A stretch of 64,000 nt of DNA, taken from NCBI RefSeq assembly GCF_009646335.1, contig NZ_WJBU01000020.1, positions 1-64,000 on the forward strand. Reading direction: 5' to 3'. The stretch comes from Caenimonas koreensis DSM 17982. Its GTDB lineage: Bacteria; Pseudomonadota; Gammaproteobacteria; Burkholderiales; Burkholderiaceae_C. Below the pieces are notes generated by a model, which was not told the DNA's origin, ran no database searches, and worked only from the letters and a program-made list of their open reading frames with translations. The position numbers were made by a program, and so were the translations under genes. Of this stretch, positions 46,177 through 55,085 are shown in pieces (within the stretch, counting starts at the first letter, position 1; each line of letters begins with the position of its first letter).

Positions 46177-47139
46177 CTACAGACTCAACCGCGCCCGAGC
46201 CTCAGCGTACTCACGCTTGAGCTTGGCGACGTAGGCTGCGGTACTGGTGACCTCAGTGACGGCGCCAATACCCTGGCCGCAACCCCAGATGTCCTTCCAG
46301 GCCTTCGCCTTGCTGCCATCGGCACCCGCGAAGTTCATGGTCTTGACATCGCCCTCGGGCAAATGATCAGGGTCCATGCCCGCGGCCACGATGCTCGGGC
46401 GCAGGTAGTTGCCGTGCACGCCCGTGAAGAGGCTGGAATAAACGATGTCGTCAGAGTTGCAATCGACAATCGCCTGCTTGTACGCATCGCTGGCGCGCGC
46501 TTCGTTCGTGGCGATAAACGCAGAGCCGATGTACGCAAAGTCAGCGCCCATCGCTTGCGCTGCGAGCACGGCGCCACCCGTCGAGATCGAGCCGCTGAGT
46601 GCAAGCGGGCCATCGAACCACGTGCGGATTTCCTGCACCAGCGCAAACGGGCTCTTCACGCCGGCGTGGCCACCAGCACCAGCAGCCACGGCGATCAGGC
46701 CGTCAGCGCCCTTTTCAATCGCCTTCTTGGCGAAGAAGTTGTTGATGATGTCGTGCAGCACAACGCCGCCGTAGCTATGGATCGCCTCGTTCACATCAGA
46801 GCGAGCGCCCAGCGACGTGATGATGATCGGCACCTTGTATTTGACGACCATCTCCATGTCGTGCTCGAGCCGGTCATTGCTCTTGTGCACGATCTGGTTG
46901 ATGGCGAACGGCGCCGACGGGTTGTCCGGGTTCGCCTTGTCGTACGCAGCGAGCGTCTCGGTGATTTCGTGCAGCCATTCGTCAAGCTGCGCGGCAGGCC
47001 GTGCATTCAACGCGGGCATGGAGCCCACAACACCCGCCTTGCACTGCTCGATCACGAGCTTGGGGTTGCTGATGATGAAAAGCGGCGAACCAATGACGGG
47101 AAACGGGAGCTTGCTCAGCGCGGGAGGCAGACGTGACAT
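46177..47139 (-). CDS. Nitronate monooxygenase (2-nitropropane dioxygenase family)
   Basis: A 320-residue FMN-dependent TIM-barrel protein. Family features are the N-terminal PFPVIGSPLFIISNPKLVI, the active-site and FMN region VAAGAGGHAGVKSPFALV with its histidine, and ALSGSISTGGAVLAAQAMGA with ADFAYIGSAFIAT, which binds the FMN phosphate. The enzymes oxidise alkyl nitronates such as propionate 3-nitronate. It lies 20 nt after the acyl-CoA dehydrogenase gene in the same direction, so it probably belongs to the etf operon. Why these are joined is not obvious from sequence. Confidence 0.85.
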   Translation of the reverse strand: MSRLPPALSKLPFPVIGSPLFIISNPKLVIEQCKAGVVGSMPALNARPAAQLDEWLHEITETLAAYDKANPDNPSAPFAINQIVHKSNDRLEHDMEMVVKYKVPIIITSLGARSDVNEAIHSYGGVVLHDIINNFFAKKAIEKGADGLIAVAAGAGGHAGVKSPFALVQEIRTWFDGPLALSGSISTGGAVLAAQAMGADFAYIGSAFIATNEARASDAYKQAIVDCNSDDIVYSSLFTGVHGNYLRPSIVAAGMDPDHLPEGDVKTMNFAGADGSKAKAWKDIWGCGQGIGAVTEVTSTAAYVAKLKREYAEARARLSL

Positions 47140-47159
47140 GGGTTGATTTCCGGAGTTGA

Positions 47160-48950
47160 TCAGAAAGCTTCGATAGCCAGCGCGGTGACGCTGCCTGCGC
47201 CATCGACGATAGCGTCGCGTGTGCCCGGCGCCTTCGCCAGGATGTGCTCTGCATAAAAGCGCGCGGTCGCAACCTTCGCTTCCATGAAGGCCTTGTCTTC
47301 ACCGCTGGCGGCGAGGTCTTCAGCCGCCATGAGCGAGCGCGCCAGCTGCCAGCCTGCTACGACGTTGCCCGCGAGCATGAGGTAAGGCACCGAGCCGGCA
47401 AACGCCGCATTCGGCGATGTCTTGGAGTTGCCTGCGATGAAGTCGACGACATCGAGGAAAGCCTGGCGCGCCGCCGTGAGCTTCTTCGCGACGGCTTTGG
47501 CCGCGGCGCTGTCGCGCTTGGACAATTCGCCTTCGGTCTTTTCGATCTGCGCAGCAATCGCCTTGGCCACCTGCCCACCATCGCGCGCCGTCTTGCGGCC
47601 CACGAGGTCGTTCGCCTGGATGGCAGTGGTGCCTTCGTAGATCGTGAGGATCTTTGCGTCGCGGTAATGCTGCGCCGCGCCCGTCTCTTCAATAAAGCCC
47701 ATGCCGCCGTGCACCTGCACGCCCAGCGAGGTGACTTCCAGGCTCATCTCGGTGCTGTAGCCCTTCACGAGCGGCACCATGAATTCGTAGAACGACTGGT
47801 TCTGCTTGCGCACGTCAGCATCAGGATGGTGGTGCGCCGCGTCGTAGGCCGATGCAGCCACCGTTGCCATCGCACGGCAGCCTTCGGTGTAGGCGCGCAT
47901 CGTCATCAACATGCGCTTGACGTCGGGGTGGTGAATGATCGGCGCGCTGGCGCTGATCGAGCCATCCACCGGGCGTGATTGCACACGGTCTTTCGCGTAG
48001 CCCACGGCCTTTTGATAAGCGCGCTCTGCTACTGCAATGCCCTGCACGCCCACCGCAAAACGCGCAGCGTTCATCATGATGAACATGTATTCGAGGCCGC
48101 GATTTTCCTGGCCGACGAGGTAGCCCACGCCGCCGCCGTGATCGCCGAACTGCAGCACCGCCGTGGGCGATGCCTTGATGCCCAGCTTGTGTTCGATGCT
48201 CACGCAATGCACGTCGTTGCGCGCACCGAGCGAGCCATCACCGTTGACCATGAACTTCGGCACTACGAACAGGCTGATGCCCTTGACGCCTTCAGGCGCA
48301 CCCACAACGCGAGCGAGCACCAGGTGCACGATGTTCTCGGCCATGTCGTGCTCGCCATACGTGATAAAGATCTTCGTGCCGAAGATCTTGTACGTGCCAT
48401 CGGGTTGCGGCTCGGCGCGTGTGCGCACCATCGCCAGGTCAGAGCCTGCCTGCGGCTCCGTCAGGTTCATCGTGCCAGTCCACTTGCCGGACACGAGGTT
48501 TTCAAGATACGTCGCCTTCAGGTCATCCGAGCCTGCGGTGAGCAACGCTTCAATGGCGCCATCGGTCAGCAGCGGGCACAGCGCGAAGCTCAGGTTGGCC
48601 GAGTTGAGAATTTCGCCGCATGCAGCGCCGATGGTTTTCGGCAAGCCCTGGCCGCCGAAATCCGTCGGATGCTGCAGGCCCTGCCAGCCACCTTCGGCGT
48701 ATTGCTTGAACGCTTCCTTGAAGCCCGGCGTTGTCGTGACCACGCCGGCTTTCCAGCTCGACGGATTACGGTCGCCGTCCACATTCAGCGGCGCGACCAC
48801 GCCCTCATTGAATTTCGCACACTCTTCAAGCACGGCTTGCGCCGTGTCGAAGCCGGCTTCTTCAAAGCCGGGGATCTTCGCGATCTCATCGATGCCCGCC
48901 AGATGGCGAATGTCGAAGAGCATGTCTTTGAGCGGAGCTTTATAGGTCAT
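47160..48950 (-). CDS. Acyl-CoA dehydrogenase (approximately 600-residue, DmdC-like type)
   Basis: A 596-residue flavoprotein, longer than classical 380-residue dehydrogenases because of the C-terminal extension of this subgroup. It shows the substrate/FAD motif GTMNLTEPQAGSDLAMVRT, FGTKIFITYGEHDM, the VQVHGGMGFIEETGAAQHYRD stretch (split by the catalytic-loop region) and ILTIYEGTTAIQANDLVGR. Electrons would go to the electron-transfer flavoprotein encoded just upstream in the same direction. The long form is used in DMSP and some fatty-acid pathways. The substrate here is unknown. Confidence 0.88.
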   Translation of the reverse strand: MTYKAPLKDMLFDIRHLAGIDEIAKIPGFEEAGFDTAQAVLEECAKFNEGVVAPLNVDGDRNPSSWKAGVVTTTPGFKEAFKQYAEGGWQGLQHPTDFGGQGLPKTIGAACGEILNSANLSFALCPLLTDGAIEALLTAGSDDLKATYLENLVSGKWTGTMNLTEPQAGSDLAMVRTRAEPQPDGTYKIFGTKIFITYGEHDMAENIVHLVLARVVGAPEGVKGISLFVVPKFMVNGDGSLGARNDVHCVSIEHKLGIKASPTAVLQFGDHGGGVGYLVGQENRGLEYMFIMMNAARFAVGVQGIAVAERAYQKAVGYAKDRVQSRPVDGSISASAPIIHHPDVKRMLMTMRAYTEGCRAMATVAASAYDAAHHHPDADVRKQNQSFYEFMVPLVKGYSTEMSLEVTSLGVQVHGGMGFIEETGAAQHYRDAKILTIYEGTTAIQANDLVGRKTARDGGQVAKAIAAQIEKTEGELSKRDSAAAKAVAKKLTAARQAFLDVVDFIAGNSKTSPNAAFAGSVPYLMLAGNVVAGWQLARSLMAAEDLAASGEDKAFMEAKVATARFYAEHILAKAPGTRDAIVDGAGSVTALAIEAF

Positions 48951-48956
48951 CTTTTA

Positions 48957-49040
48957 GGTCGAGCGTTAGGCGTTGAGCGTTGAGCGCGAGAAGAAGGAAC
49001 GCCGGGAATTCGCTCAACGCCGAACGCCCAACGCCCAACC
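48957..49040. repeat. Heptamer-rich hairpin repeat (GCGTTGA/GCGTTGG type), copy 1
   Basis: Left arm 48957-48986 is built from repeats of GCGTTGA/GCGTTAG. Right arm 49011-49040 is built from CGCCCAA/CGCTCAA. The two arms pair at 25 of 30 positions around a 24-nt loop. It fills the gap between etfA and the acyl-CoA dehydrogenase gene. A related copy lies at 59619-59674. Confidence 0.7.
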
Positions 49041-49973
49041 TCACAAGGCTTTGATCAGCTCGGGAATCGCGGTGAACAGATCGGCTTCCAGGCCGTAATC
49101 TGCCACCGAGAAAATCGGCGCTTCGGGGTCCTTGTTGATCGCGACGATCACTTTCGAATCCTTCATGCCGGCCAGGTGCTGGATGGCGCCTGAAATACCC
49201 GCTGCGATGTACAGCTGCGGCGCGACGATCTTGCCCGTCTGGCCCACTTGCCAGTCGTTCGGTGCGTAGCCTGCATCGACCGCAGCGCGTGAAGCACCGA
49301 GTGCGGCGCCCAGCTTGTCGGCCAGCGGCGTCATCACTTCATTGAACTTCTCGCTGGAGCCGAGCGCGCGGCCACCCGACACGATGATCTTCGCGGCGGT
49401 GAGTTCGGGGCGGTCGTTCTTGGCGATCTCGTTGCCTTCGAAGTGGCTCTTGCCGCTGTCTGCAACTGCCGTGGCTGCTTCGATGGCAGCTGCGCCACCT
49501 GCGGCCGCTGCCGGATCAAAACCCGTCGTGCGAACGGTGATGACCTTCTTGTCGTCCAGGCTCTGCACCGTGGCGATGGCGTTGCCGGCGTAGATGGGGC
49601 GCTCGAACGTGTCGGCGCTGTCGATCTTCGTCACGTCGCTGATCTGGCCCACATCGAGCTTGGCTGCCACGCGCGGCGCCACGTTCTTGCCGCTGGCCGT
49701 TGCCGGGAACAGGATGTGCGAATAGCTGCCTGCCAATGCCAGCACTTGCGCTGCGATGTTCTCTGCCAGGCCGTGCGCGAAGTGCTCGCCTTCGGCATGG
49801 ATGACTTTGCTCACGCCTGCAATCTGCGCTGCTGCCTTGGCCGCTTCACCGGCGTTGTGGCCTGCGACCAGCACGTGCACATCGCCACCGCATTGCGCAG
49901 CGGCTGTCACGGTGTTGAGCGTCGCGCCCTTGATGGTGGCGTTGTCGTGTTCTGCAATTACGAGTGCGGTCAT
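49041..49973 (-). CDS. etfA: Electron transfer flavoprotein alpha subunit
   Basis: A 310-residue EtfA. The N-terminal half opens [20 protein letters not shown]. The C-terminal FAD domain has the family signature [13 protein letters not shown], the region [20 protein letters not shown] and [19 protein letters not shown]. With EtfB it carries electrons from acyl-CoA dehydrogenases to ETF-quinone oxidoreductase. It begins 1 nt after etfB and precedes the acyl-CoA dehydrogenase gene. Confidence 0.95.
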   Translation of the reverse strand: MTALVIAEHDNATIKGATLNTVTAAAQCGGDVHVLVAGHNAGEAAKAAAQIAGVSKVIHAEGEHFAHGLAENIAAQVLALAGSYSHILFPATASGKNVAPRVAAKLDVGQISDVTKIDSADTFERPIYAGNAIATVQSLDDKKVITVRTTGFDPAAAAGGAAAIEAATAVADSGKSHFEGNEIAKNDRPELTAAKIIVSGGRALGSSEKFNEVMTPLADKLGAALGASRAAVDAGYAPNDWQVGQTGKIVAPQLYIAAGISGAIQHLAGMKDSKVIVAINKDPEAPIFSVADYGLEADLFTAIPELIKAL

Positions 49974-49974
49974 C

Positions 49975-50724
49975 TCAAATCACCTTCGCTTCATTCTTGA
50001 GCTTCGCCACCAGAGTCGCGACATCTGGCACCTTGATACCAGCCGAGCGCTTGGGCGGCTCGGACACTTTCAGCGTCTTGAGGTGGGGCTTGACTTCAAC
50101 GCCCAGGTCAGCGGGCTTGAAGGTGTCCATCTGCTTTTTCTTGGCCTTCATGATGTTGGGCAGCGTGACGTAACGCGGCTCGTTCAGGCGAAGGTCAGTG
50201 GTGATGATCGCGGGCAGCGTGATCGACACGGTCTCCAGGCCACCATCGACTTCGCGCGTGACGCGGGCCTTGCCGTCCACCACTTCAACCTTGGAGGCAA
50301 ACGTGGCCTGCGGCAGGTCGCACAGCGCGGCGAGCATCTGGCCCGTCTGGTTGCAGTCATCGTCGATGGCCTGCTTGCCCAGGATCACGAGGCCGGGTTG
50401 TTCCTTGTCGACAATCGCCTTGAGCAGCTTGGCCACCGTCAGCGGCTGCAGCTCATCGACGCATTCAACGAGGATGGCGCGGTCTGCACCAATGGCCATG
50501 GCCGTGCGCAGCGTTTCCTGGCATTGCGTGACACCGCACGACACAGCGATCACCTCGGTGACAACGCCCTTTTCCTTCAGGCGCACGGCCTCTTCGACAG
50601 CGATCTCGTCAAAGGGGTTCATGCTCATCTTCACGTTGGCGATATCGACACCCGTGCCATCCGATTTCACTCGGACTTTCACGTTGTAGTCGACCACGCG
50701 TTTGACCGGTACGAGGACCTTCAT
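49975..50724 (-). CDS. etfB: Electron transfer flavoprotein beta subunit
   Basis: A 249-residue EtfB starting [18 protein letters not shown], with the AMP-binding area [18 protein letters not shown] and the C-terminal signature region [20 protein letters not shown] followed by the KAKKKQ recognition segment. It forms the EtfAB heterodimer. It is the first gene of the leftward operon etfB-etfA-acyl-CoA dehydrogenase-nitronate monooxygenase. Confidence 0.95.
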   Translation of the reverse strand: MKVLVPVKRVVDYNVKVRVKSDGTGVDIANVKMSMNPFDEIAVEEAVRLKEKGVVTEVIAVSCGVTQCQETLRTAMAIGADRAILVECVDELQPLTVAKLLKAIVDKEQPGLVILGKQAIDDDCNQTGQMLAALCDLPQATFASKVEVVDGKARVTREVDGGLETVSITLPAIITTDLRLNEPRYVTLPNIMKAKKKQMDTFKPADLGVEVKPHLKTLKVSEPPKRSAGIKVPDVATLVAKLKNEAKVI

Positions 50725-50805
50725 GCTGCTGGCTCCTGGATCTAAGGGAATTGACGTTGACGTAAGCTGGAATTCTAGGTCGCCCCGGCATGCGGACCGA
50801 AAAAA

Positions 50806-50817
50806 GAACGACCGTTC
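50806..50817. promoter_or_regulatory. GAACG-AC-CGTTC palindrome between etfB and the LIV transporter
   Basis: A 5-bp perfect inverted repeat with a 2-bp centre lies in the 249-bp divergent gap, 82 bp upstream of etfB and about 155 bp upstream of the livK-like gene. Short palindromes of this sort are bound by TetR-family regulators of fatty-acid and branched-chain degradation in proteobacteria. No regulator gene is adjacent. Confidence 0.4.
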
Positions 50818-50973
50818 GATTTTGGATTATAGGCAAGCGGGCACGGGCCGGCGAGGTCTGTCGGGCAGATGACATTTCACGCGCACCCCATTTGCAAAAA
50901 CTCGGGAAAGCCATGACGGGTGCAGCCCCTGCGCGCCCTATAGTGCAGAGCAGCAATTTCCAAGGAGTTCCCG

Positions 50974-52122
50974 ATGTTCAAGAAGGTGTTGTTGGCCTCG
51001 GCCCTGGGCCTGGCCCTCGCAGCCCCCGCCGTCATGGCGCAAATCAAGGTGGGCGTTACGGTGTCGACCACTGGCCCCGCTGCTTCGCTGGGCATTCCGG
51101 AGAAGAACGTGTTCGCGATCATGCCGCGCGAGATCGCCGGCAAGAAGGTGGAGTTCATCGTTCTCGACGACGCATCCGACCCCGTGGCTGCCGTGCGCAA
51201 CACGCGCAAGTTCGTCTCCGAAGACAAGGTGGACATCATCCTCGGCTCATCCATCACGCCGAACAGCCTGGCCATGGTGGACGTCGCCGCCGAATCCGAA
51301 ACACCGATGATCGCCATCGCCTCGTCGCTGCGCATCGTCGATCCGGTGGACGCGAAGAAGTACTGGGTGTTCAAGACGCCGCAGAACGACGCGCACATGA
51401 TGACCGCCATGTCGGCCCACATGGCCGACAACGGCGTCAAGAGCGTGGGCCTCATCGGCTTCAACGACGCCTACGGCGAAGGCGTGATGACCGAATTCGG
51501 CAAGCTCACCGGCGCGCGCAAGCTCAACGTGGTGGCGCAGGAGCGCTATGCCCGCTCTGACACGAGCGTGACGGGCCAGGTGCTCAAGCTGATGGCAGCC
51601 AACCCCGACGCGATCATGATCGCCGCCTCTGGCACGCCCGCCGCCCTGCCCGCCAAGACGCTCAAGGAGCGCGGCTACAAGGGCAAGATCTACTTCACTG
51701 ACGGCGTGATCAACGACGACTTCCTGCGCGTGGGCGGCAAAGACCTCGAAGGCTCGTTCCTGCCTGCTGGCCCGTTTGTGGTCGCCAAGCAGTTGCCCGA
51801 CAGCAACCCGATCAAGAAGGTGTCGATGGAGCTGATCAAGCTGCACGACTCCAAGTACCCGCCGGGCAGCGCCAACTCGTTCTCGGCACACGCCTGGAAT
51901 ACTTACCTGATGCTGCAGTACGCAGTGCCTATCGCACTCAAGACAGCCCAGCCCGGCACCAAGGAATTCCGCAAGGCGCTGCGCGATGCCATCGAAGGCA
52001 CGAAGGAACTCGTGACGACGCACGGCGTGATGAACATGAGCAAGACGGACCACATGGGCTTCGACCAGCGCGCACGCGTGATGGTGAAGATCGAAAACGG
52101 CACATGGAAGCTCGCGCAGTAA
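50974..52122 (+). CDS. Branched-chain amino acid-type ABC transporter substrate-binding protein
   Basis: A 382-residue periplasmic binding protein (signal peptide FKKVLLASALGLALAAPAVMA). It has the LivJ/LivK fold pattern: VGVTVSTTGPAASLG at the start, DDASDPVAAVRNTRKFVSED, a central VGLIGFNDAYGEGVMTEF and SAHAWNTYLMLQYAVPIAL near the end. Such receptors bind leucine-type or aromatic acids. The ligand here is open. A strong AAGGAG ribosome-binding site precedes the ATG. It is the first of four genes for a complete transporter and is followed by a terminator-like hairpin. Confidence 0.9.
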   Translation: MFKKVLLASALGLALAAPAVMAQIKVGVTVSTTGPAASLGIPEKNVFAIMPREIAGKKVEFIVLDDASDPVAAVRNTRKFVSEDKVDIILGSSITPNSLAMVDVAAESETPMIAIASSLRIVDPVDAKKYWVFKTPQNDAHMMTAMSAHMADNGVKSVGLIGFNDAYGEGVMTEFGKLTGARKLNVVAQERYARSDTSVTGQVLKLMAANPDAIMIAASGTPAALPAKTLKERGYKGKIYFTDGVINDDFLRVGGKDLEGSFLPAGPFVVAKQLPDSNPIKKVSMELIKLHDSKYPPGSANSFSAHAWNTYLMLQYAVPIALKTAQPGTKEFRKALRDAIEGTKELVTTHGVMNMSKTDHMGFDQRARVMVKIENGTWKLAQ

Positions 52123-52139
52123 GTTCGTGACATATGCTG

Positions 52140-52171
52140 TGGGCGCTGCCGCAACGCAGCGCCCATTTTTT
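52140..52171 (+). terminator. Intrinsic terminator/attenuator after the binding-protein gene
   Basis: TGGGCGCTGC (52140-52149) pairs perfectly with GCAGCGCCCA (52156-52165) around a CGCAAC loop, followed by six T residues. It lies between the binding-protein gene and the permease genes and would make the receptor message more abundant than the downstream part. Confidence 0.8.
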
Positions 52172-52200
52172 CGCCCCTGATTTTTCGCCCCTGATCTTTC
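52166..52200 (+). repeat. Short tandem repeat TTTTTCGCCCCTGA
   Basis: After the terminator hairpin, the 14-nt unit TTTTTCGCCCCTGA occurs twice in a row and a third, degenerate unit (TCTTTCGCCC) follows. The first unit supplies the terminator U-tract, so the duplication places a second T-run between the hairpin and the permease start. Confidence 0.6.
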
Positions 52201-52212
52201 GCCCGGACTGCC

Positions 52213-53268
52213 TTGGACTTCTCGATCGCTCTCATCCTCGCGCAGGACGGCATCACGACCGGCGCGGTGTACGCCATGCTCGCCGTGGGGCTTGTGCTGG
52301 TCTTTGCCGTCACCCGCGTCATCTTCATTCCGCAGGGCGAGCTCGTGGCGTACGGCGCCCTGACGATTGCAGCGATGCAAAGTGGCCAGCGGCCTGCGAC
52401 CGGCTGGCTGCTGCTGGCGATGGGCGTGGCGGTGTTCGCCATTGACATGTGGCAGTTTGTGGCGCGTCGCGGTGACGCCGTCTCGCCCAAAGTGCTGGCG
52501 CAATCCGCGCTCACCAATCTCGTGTGGCCTGCGGTGGTGCTGGCCACCATCCAACTCCTGCCGCTGCAGCAAATCGGGCTGGCGGGGCAGATTGCATTGA
52601 CGCTCGCTGTGGTCGCGCCGCTGGGGCCGATGCTCTATCGCCTCGCGTTCGAGCCGCTCGCGCATGCCAGTGTGCTGGTGCTGCTCATCGTTTCAGTCGC
52701 AGCGCACTTCGTGATGCTCGGCCTGGGCCTGGTGATGTTCGGCGCGGAAGGCGTGCGTTCTGCGGCCTTCTCGGAAGCGCGCTTTGCGGTCGGGCCGCTC
52801 ACGTTGACGGGCCAGGGGCTGTCGGTCATCGCGGCGTCCATCGTGATCATGGCGGCGCTGTCGGTCTTCTTCGGCAACACGGTGGCGGGCAAGGCCTTGC
52901 GCGCCACGGCCGTGAACAGGCTCGGCGCAAGTCTTGTCGGCATTGAAGTCGCGCGCTCGGGCCGGCTCGCCTTCCTGCTCGCGGGCGTGATCGGCGCGTT
53001 CTCGGGCATCCTCATCGGGCCGATCACCACACTGTATTACGACTCGGGCTTTCTCATCGGCCTGAAGGGCTTCGTCGGCGCAATCATCGGCGGGCTGGCG
53101 AGCTACCCCGTCGCCGCTGGCGGCGCGCTGCTGGTGGGCCTGCTCGAAGCGTATGCCTCGTTCGAAGCCAGTGCCTACAAGGAAGTGCTGGTGTTCACGC
53201 TGATCGTGCCAGTGCTGGTGTGGCGCTCGTTCACGAGCCACACGCTGCTGGAGGACGACGAGTCATGA
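52213..53268 (+). CDS. LivH-type branched-chain amino acid ABC transporter permease
   Basis: A 351-residue polytopic membrane protein. The opening LILAQDGITTGAVYAMLAVG and QGELVAYGALTIAA match LivH permeases. The late GLKGFVGAIIGGLASYPVAA and VAGKALRATAVNRLGASLVG are the family's cytoplasmic-loop motifs. The start is a TTG at 52213, because the first in-frame ATG would delete the first membrane segment. Its stop overlaps the next start (ATGA). Confidence 0.88.
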   Translation: MDFSIALILAQDGITTGAVYAMLAVGLVLVFAVTRVIFIPQGELVAYGALTIAAMQSGQRPATGWLLLAMGVAVFAIDMWQFVARRGDAVSPKVLAQSALTNLVWPAVVLATIQLLPLQQIGLAGQIALTLAVVAPLGPMLYRLAFEPLAHASVLVLLIVSVAAHFVMLGLGLVMFGAEGVRSAAFSEARFAVGPLTLTGQGLSVIAASIVIMAALSVFFGNTVAGKALRATAVNRLGASLVGIEVARSGRLAFLLAGVIGAFSGILIGPITTLYYDSGFLIGLKGFVGAIIGGLASYPVAAGGALLVGLLEAYASFEASAYKEVLVFTLIVPVLVWRSFTSHTLLEDDES

Positions 53269-55085
53269 CGCGCCTTCGCCCCCAGCGCCTCGGCGTCGCG
53301 ATCTGGCTCGCTGTCATGTGCACGGCTGTGTTCCTGCCGGTGCCCGAGTTCTGGATCACGCTGGCCAACTACATCGGGCTCTACAGCCTGGTCGCGCTGG
53401 GCCTTGTGCTGCTCACTGGCATTGCAGGTATGACGTCATTCGGGCAGGCGGCCTTTGTCGGCCTTGGCGCGTATGCCAGCGCGCTCGTCACCACGCAATA
53501 CGGAGGCTCGCCGTGGGTGGGGCTGGTCGCAGGCATCGCGCTCGTCGTGCTGGCTGCCGGTGCGCTGGGGGCGATCACGATGCGCCTGTCGGGCCACTAC
53601 CTGCCGCTGGGCACCATTGCATGGGGCCTGTCGCTGTTCTATCTCTTTGGCAACCTCGAACTGCTGAAAAAATTCGATGGCATCACGGGCATTCCGCCGA
53701 TCAACTTTCTGGGCGTGGAGCTGCAAAGCGGGCGCAACCTGTACCTGCTGATCTGGGTGATCGTGGCGCTGGCGGTGCTCGCCGTGCTCAACCTGCTCGA
53801 CTCGCGCACGGGCCGCGCCATCCGCGCGCTACGCGGCGGTCTGGTGATGGCCGAGTCATGCGGCGTGAACACGGCTCGCACAAAGCTCCTCGCTTTCGTC
53901 CTGGCTGCCGTGCTCGCGGGCCTGTCGGGCTGGCTCTATGCGCACCTGCAACGCGCTGTGAACCCGACGCCCTTCGGCCTGAACGCAGGCATCACCTACC
54001 TCTTCATGGCCGTCGTCGGCGGTGCGGGCTACGTGTGGGGCGCGCTCGCGGGCGCCGCGCTCATGACGATCCTGGGCGACTGGCTGCAGAACATCCTGCC
54101 GAAGCTGCTGGGCCAGAGCGGCAACTTCGAAGTGATCGTGTCGGGCATGTTGCTCATCTTGCTGCTGCAACGCGCGCCCGGTGGCCTGTGGCCGATGGTG
54201 CTGCGCGTGGTGGGCATGTTCAAGCGCGGCACAGCGACTGGCGAACATCCGCAACTGCCCGCACCGATTGGCCTGCAGAACGCACAGCTCGCACAGCCGC
54301 TGCCACGCAGGCCGCAAGCCGCGGCGGGCAGCACGGTGCTCGATGTGCGCAGTGCACGCAAGACGTTCGGCGGGCTGGTCGCGGTGAACGACGTGAGCTT
54401 CAGCGTGAATGCCGGCGAAATCCTCGGGCTGATCGGCCCGAACGGCGCAGGCAAGAGCACGATGTTCAACCTCGTCAGTGGCGTGCTGCCGCTGACTTCG
54501 GGCGAAGTGCACTTCGCGGGTGAGCGCATCGACGGCAAGACGTCACGCGCACTGGCACGAGCGGGCATGGCGCGCACCTTCCAGCATGTGCGGCTGCTGC
54601 CGGCGATGAGCGTGATCGAGAACGTTGCTATCGGCGCGCACCTGCGCGGCCATCGCGGGTGGATGGCGGGTGTGATGCGTGCGAACCGCATCGAGGAAGC
54701 ATCGATCTTTGCCGAAGCACAGGCGCAACTCGACCGCGTGGGGCTCGGCGCTGATGCGCTGCGTGAAGCGGGCAGCCTCGCGCTCGGCCAGCAGCGGCTG
54801 CTTGAAATTGCGCGTGCGCTCGCTGGCGACCCGGTGGTGCTGCTGCTCGACGAACCGGCTGCGGGTCTGCGTCACCAGGAAAAACTTGCGCTGGCCGCAC
54901 TGCTGCGCGATTTGCGCTCGCAAGGCGTGAGCATCTTGCTGGTGGAACACGACATGGAATTCGTGATGGGCCTGGTCGACCGGCTGGTGGTGATGGACTT
55001 CGGCACCCGCATCGTGCATGGGCTGCCGGAAGCCGTGCGCAACAACCCTGCAGTGATCGAAGCGTACCTGGGGGGCGTGGAATGA
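53265..55085 (+). CDS. LivM-LivG fusion: branched-chain ABC permease joined to ATPase
   Basis: A 606-residue protein combining two subunits. About 1-320 is a LivM-like permease (LTGIAGMTSFGQAAFVGLGA; SGHYLPLGTIAWGLSLFYL; AIRALRGGLVMAESCGVN). A roughly 35-residue Pro/Ala/Gln linker follows. About 360-606 is a LivG ATPase with Walker A GPNGAGKST, Q-loop region RTFQHVRLLPAMSVIENV, signature LALGQQRLLEIARAL, Walker B VVLLLDEPAAGL and the switch histidine in LLVEHDMEFV. The start overlaps livH by 4 nt and the stop overlaps livF by 4 nt. Such fusions occur in other Burkholderiales. Confidence 0.9.
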   Translation: MTRLRPQRLGVAIWLAVMCTAVFLPVPEFWITLANYIGLYSLVALGLVLLTGIAGMTSFGQAAFVGLGAYASALVTTQYGGSPWVGLVAGIALVVLAAGALGAITMRLSGHYLPLGTIAWGLSLFYLFGNLELLKKFDGITGIPPINFLGVELQSGRNLYLLIWVIVALAVLAVLNLLDSRTGRAIRALRGGLVMAESCGVNTARTKLLAFVLAAVLAGLSGWLYAHLQRAVNPTPFGLNAGITYLFMAVVGGAGYVWGALAGAALMTILGDWLQNILPKLLGQSGNFEVIVSGMLLILLLQRAPGGLWPMVLRVVGMFKRGTATGEHPQLPAPIGLQNAQLAQPLPRRPQAAAGSTVLDVRSARKTFGGLVAVNDVSFSVNAGEILGLIGPNGAGKSTMFNLVSGVLPLTSGEVHFAGERIDGKTSRALARAGMARTFQHVRLLPAMSVIENVAIGAHLRGHRGWMAGVMRANRIEEASIFAEAQAQLDRVGLGADALREAGSLALGQQRLLEIARALAGDPVVLLLDEPAAGLRHQEKLALAALLRDLRSQGVSILLVEHDMEFVMGLVDRLVVMDFGTRIVHGLPEAVRNNPAVIEAYLGGVE

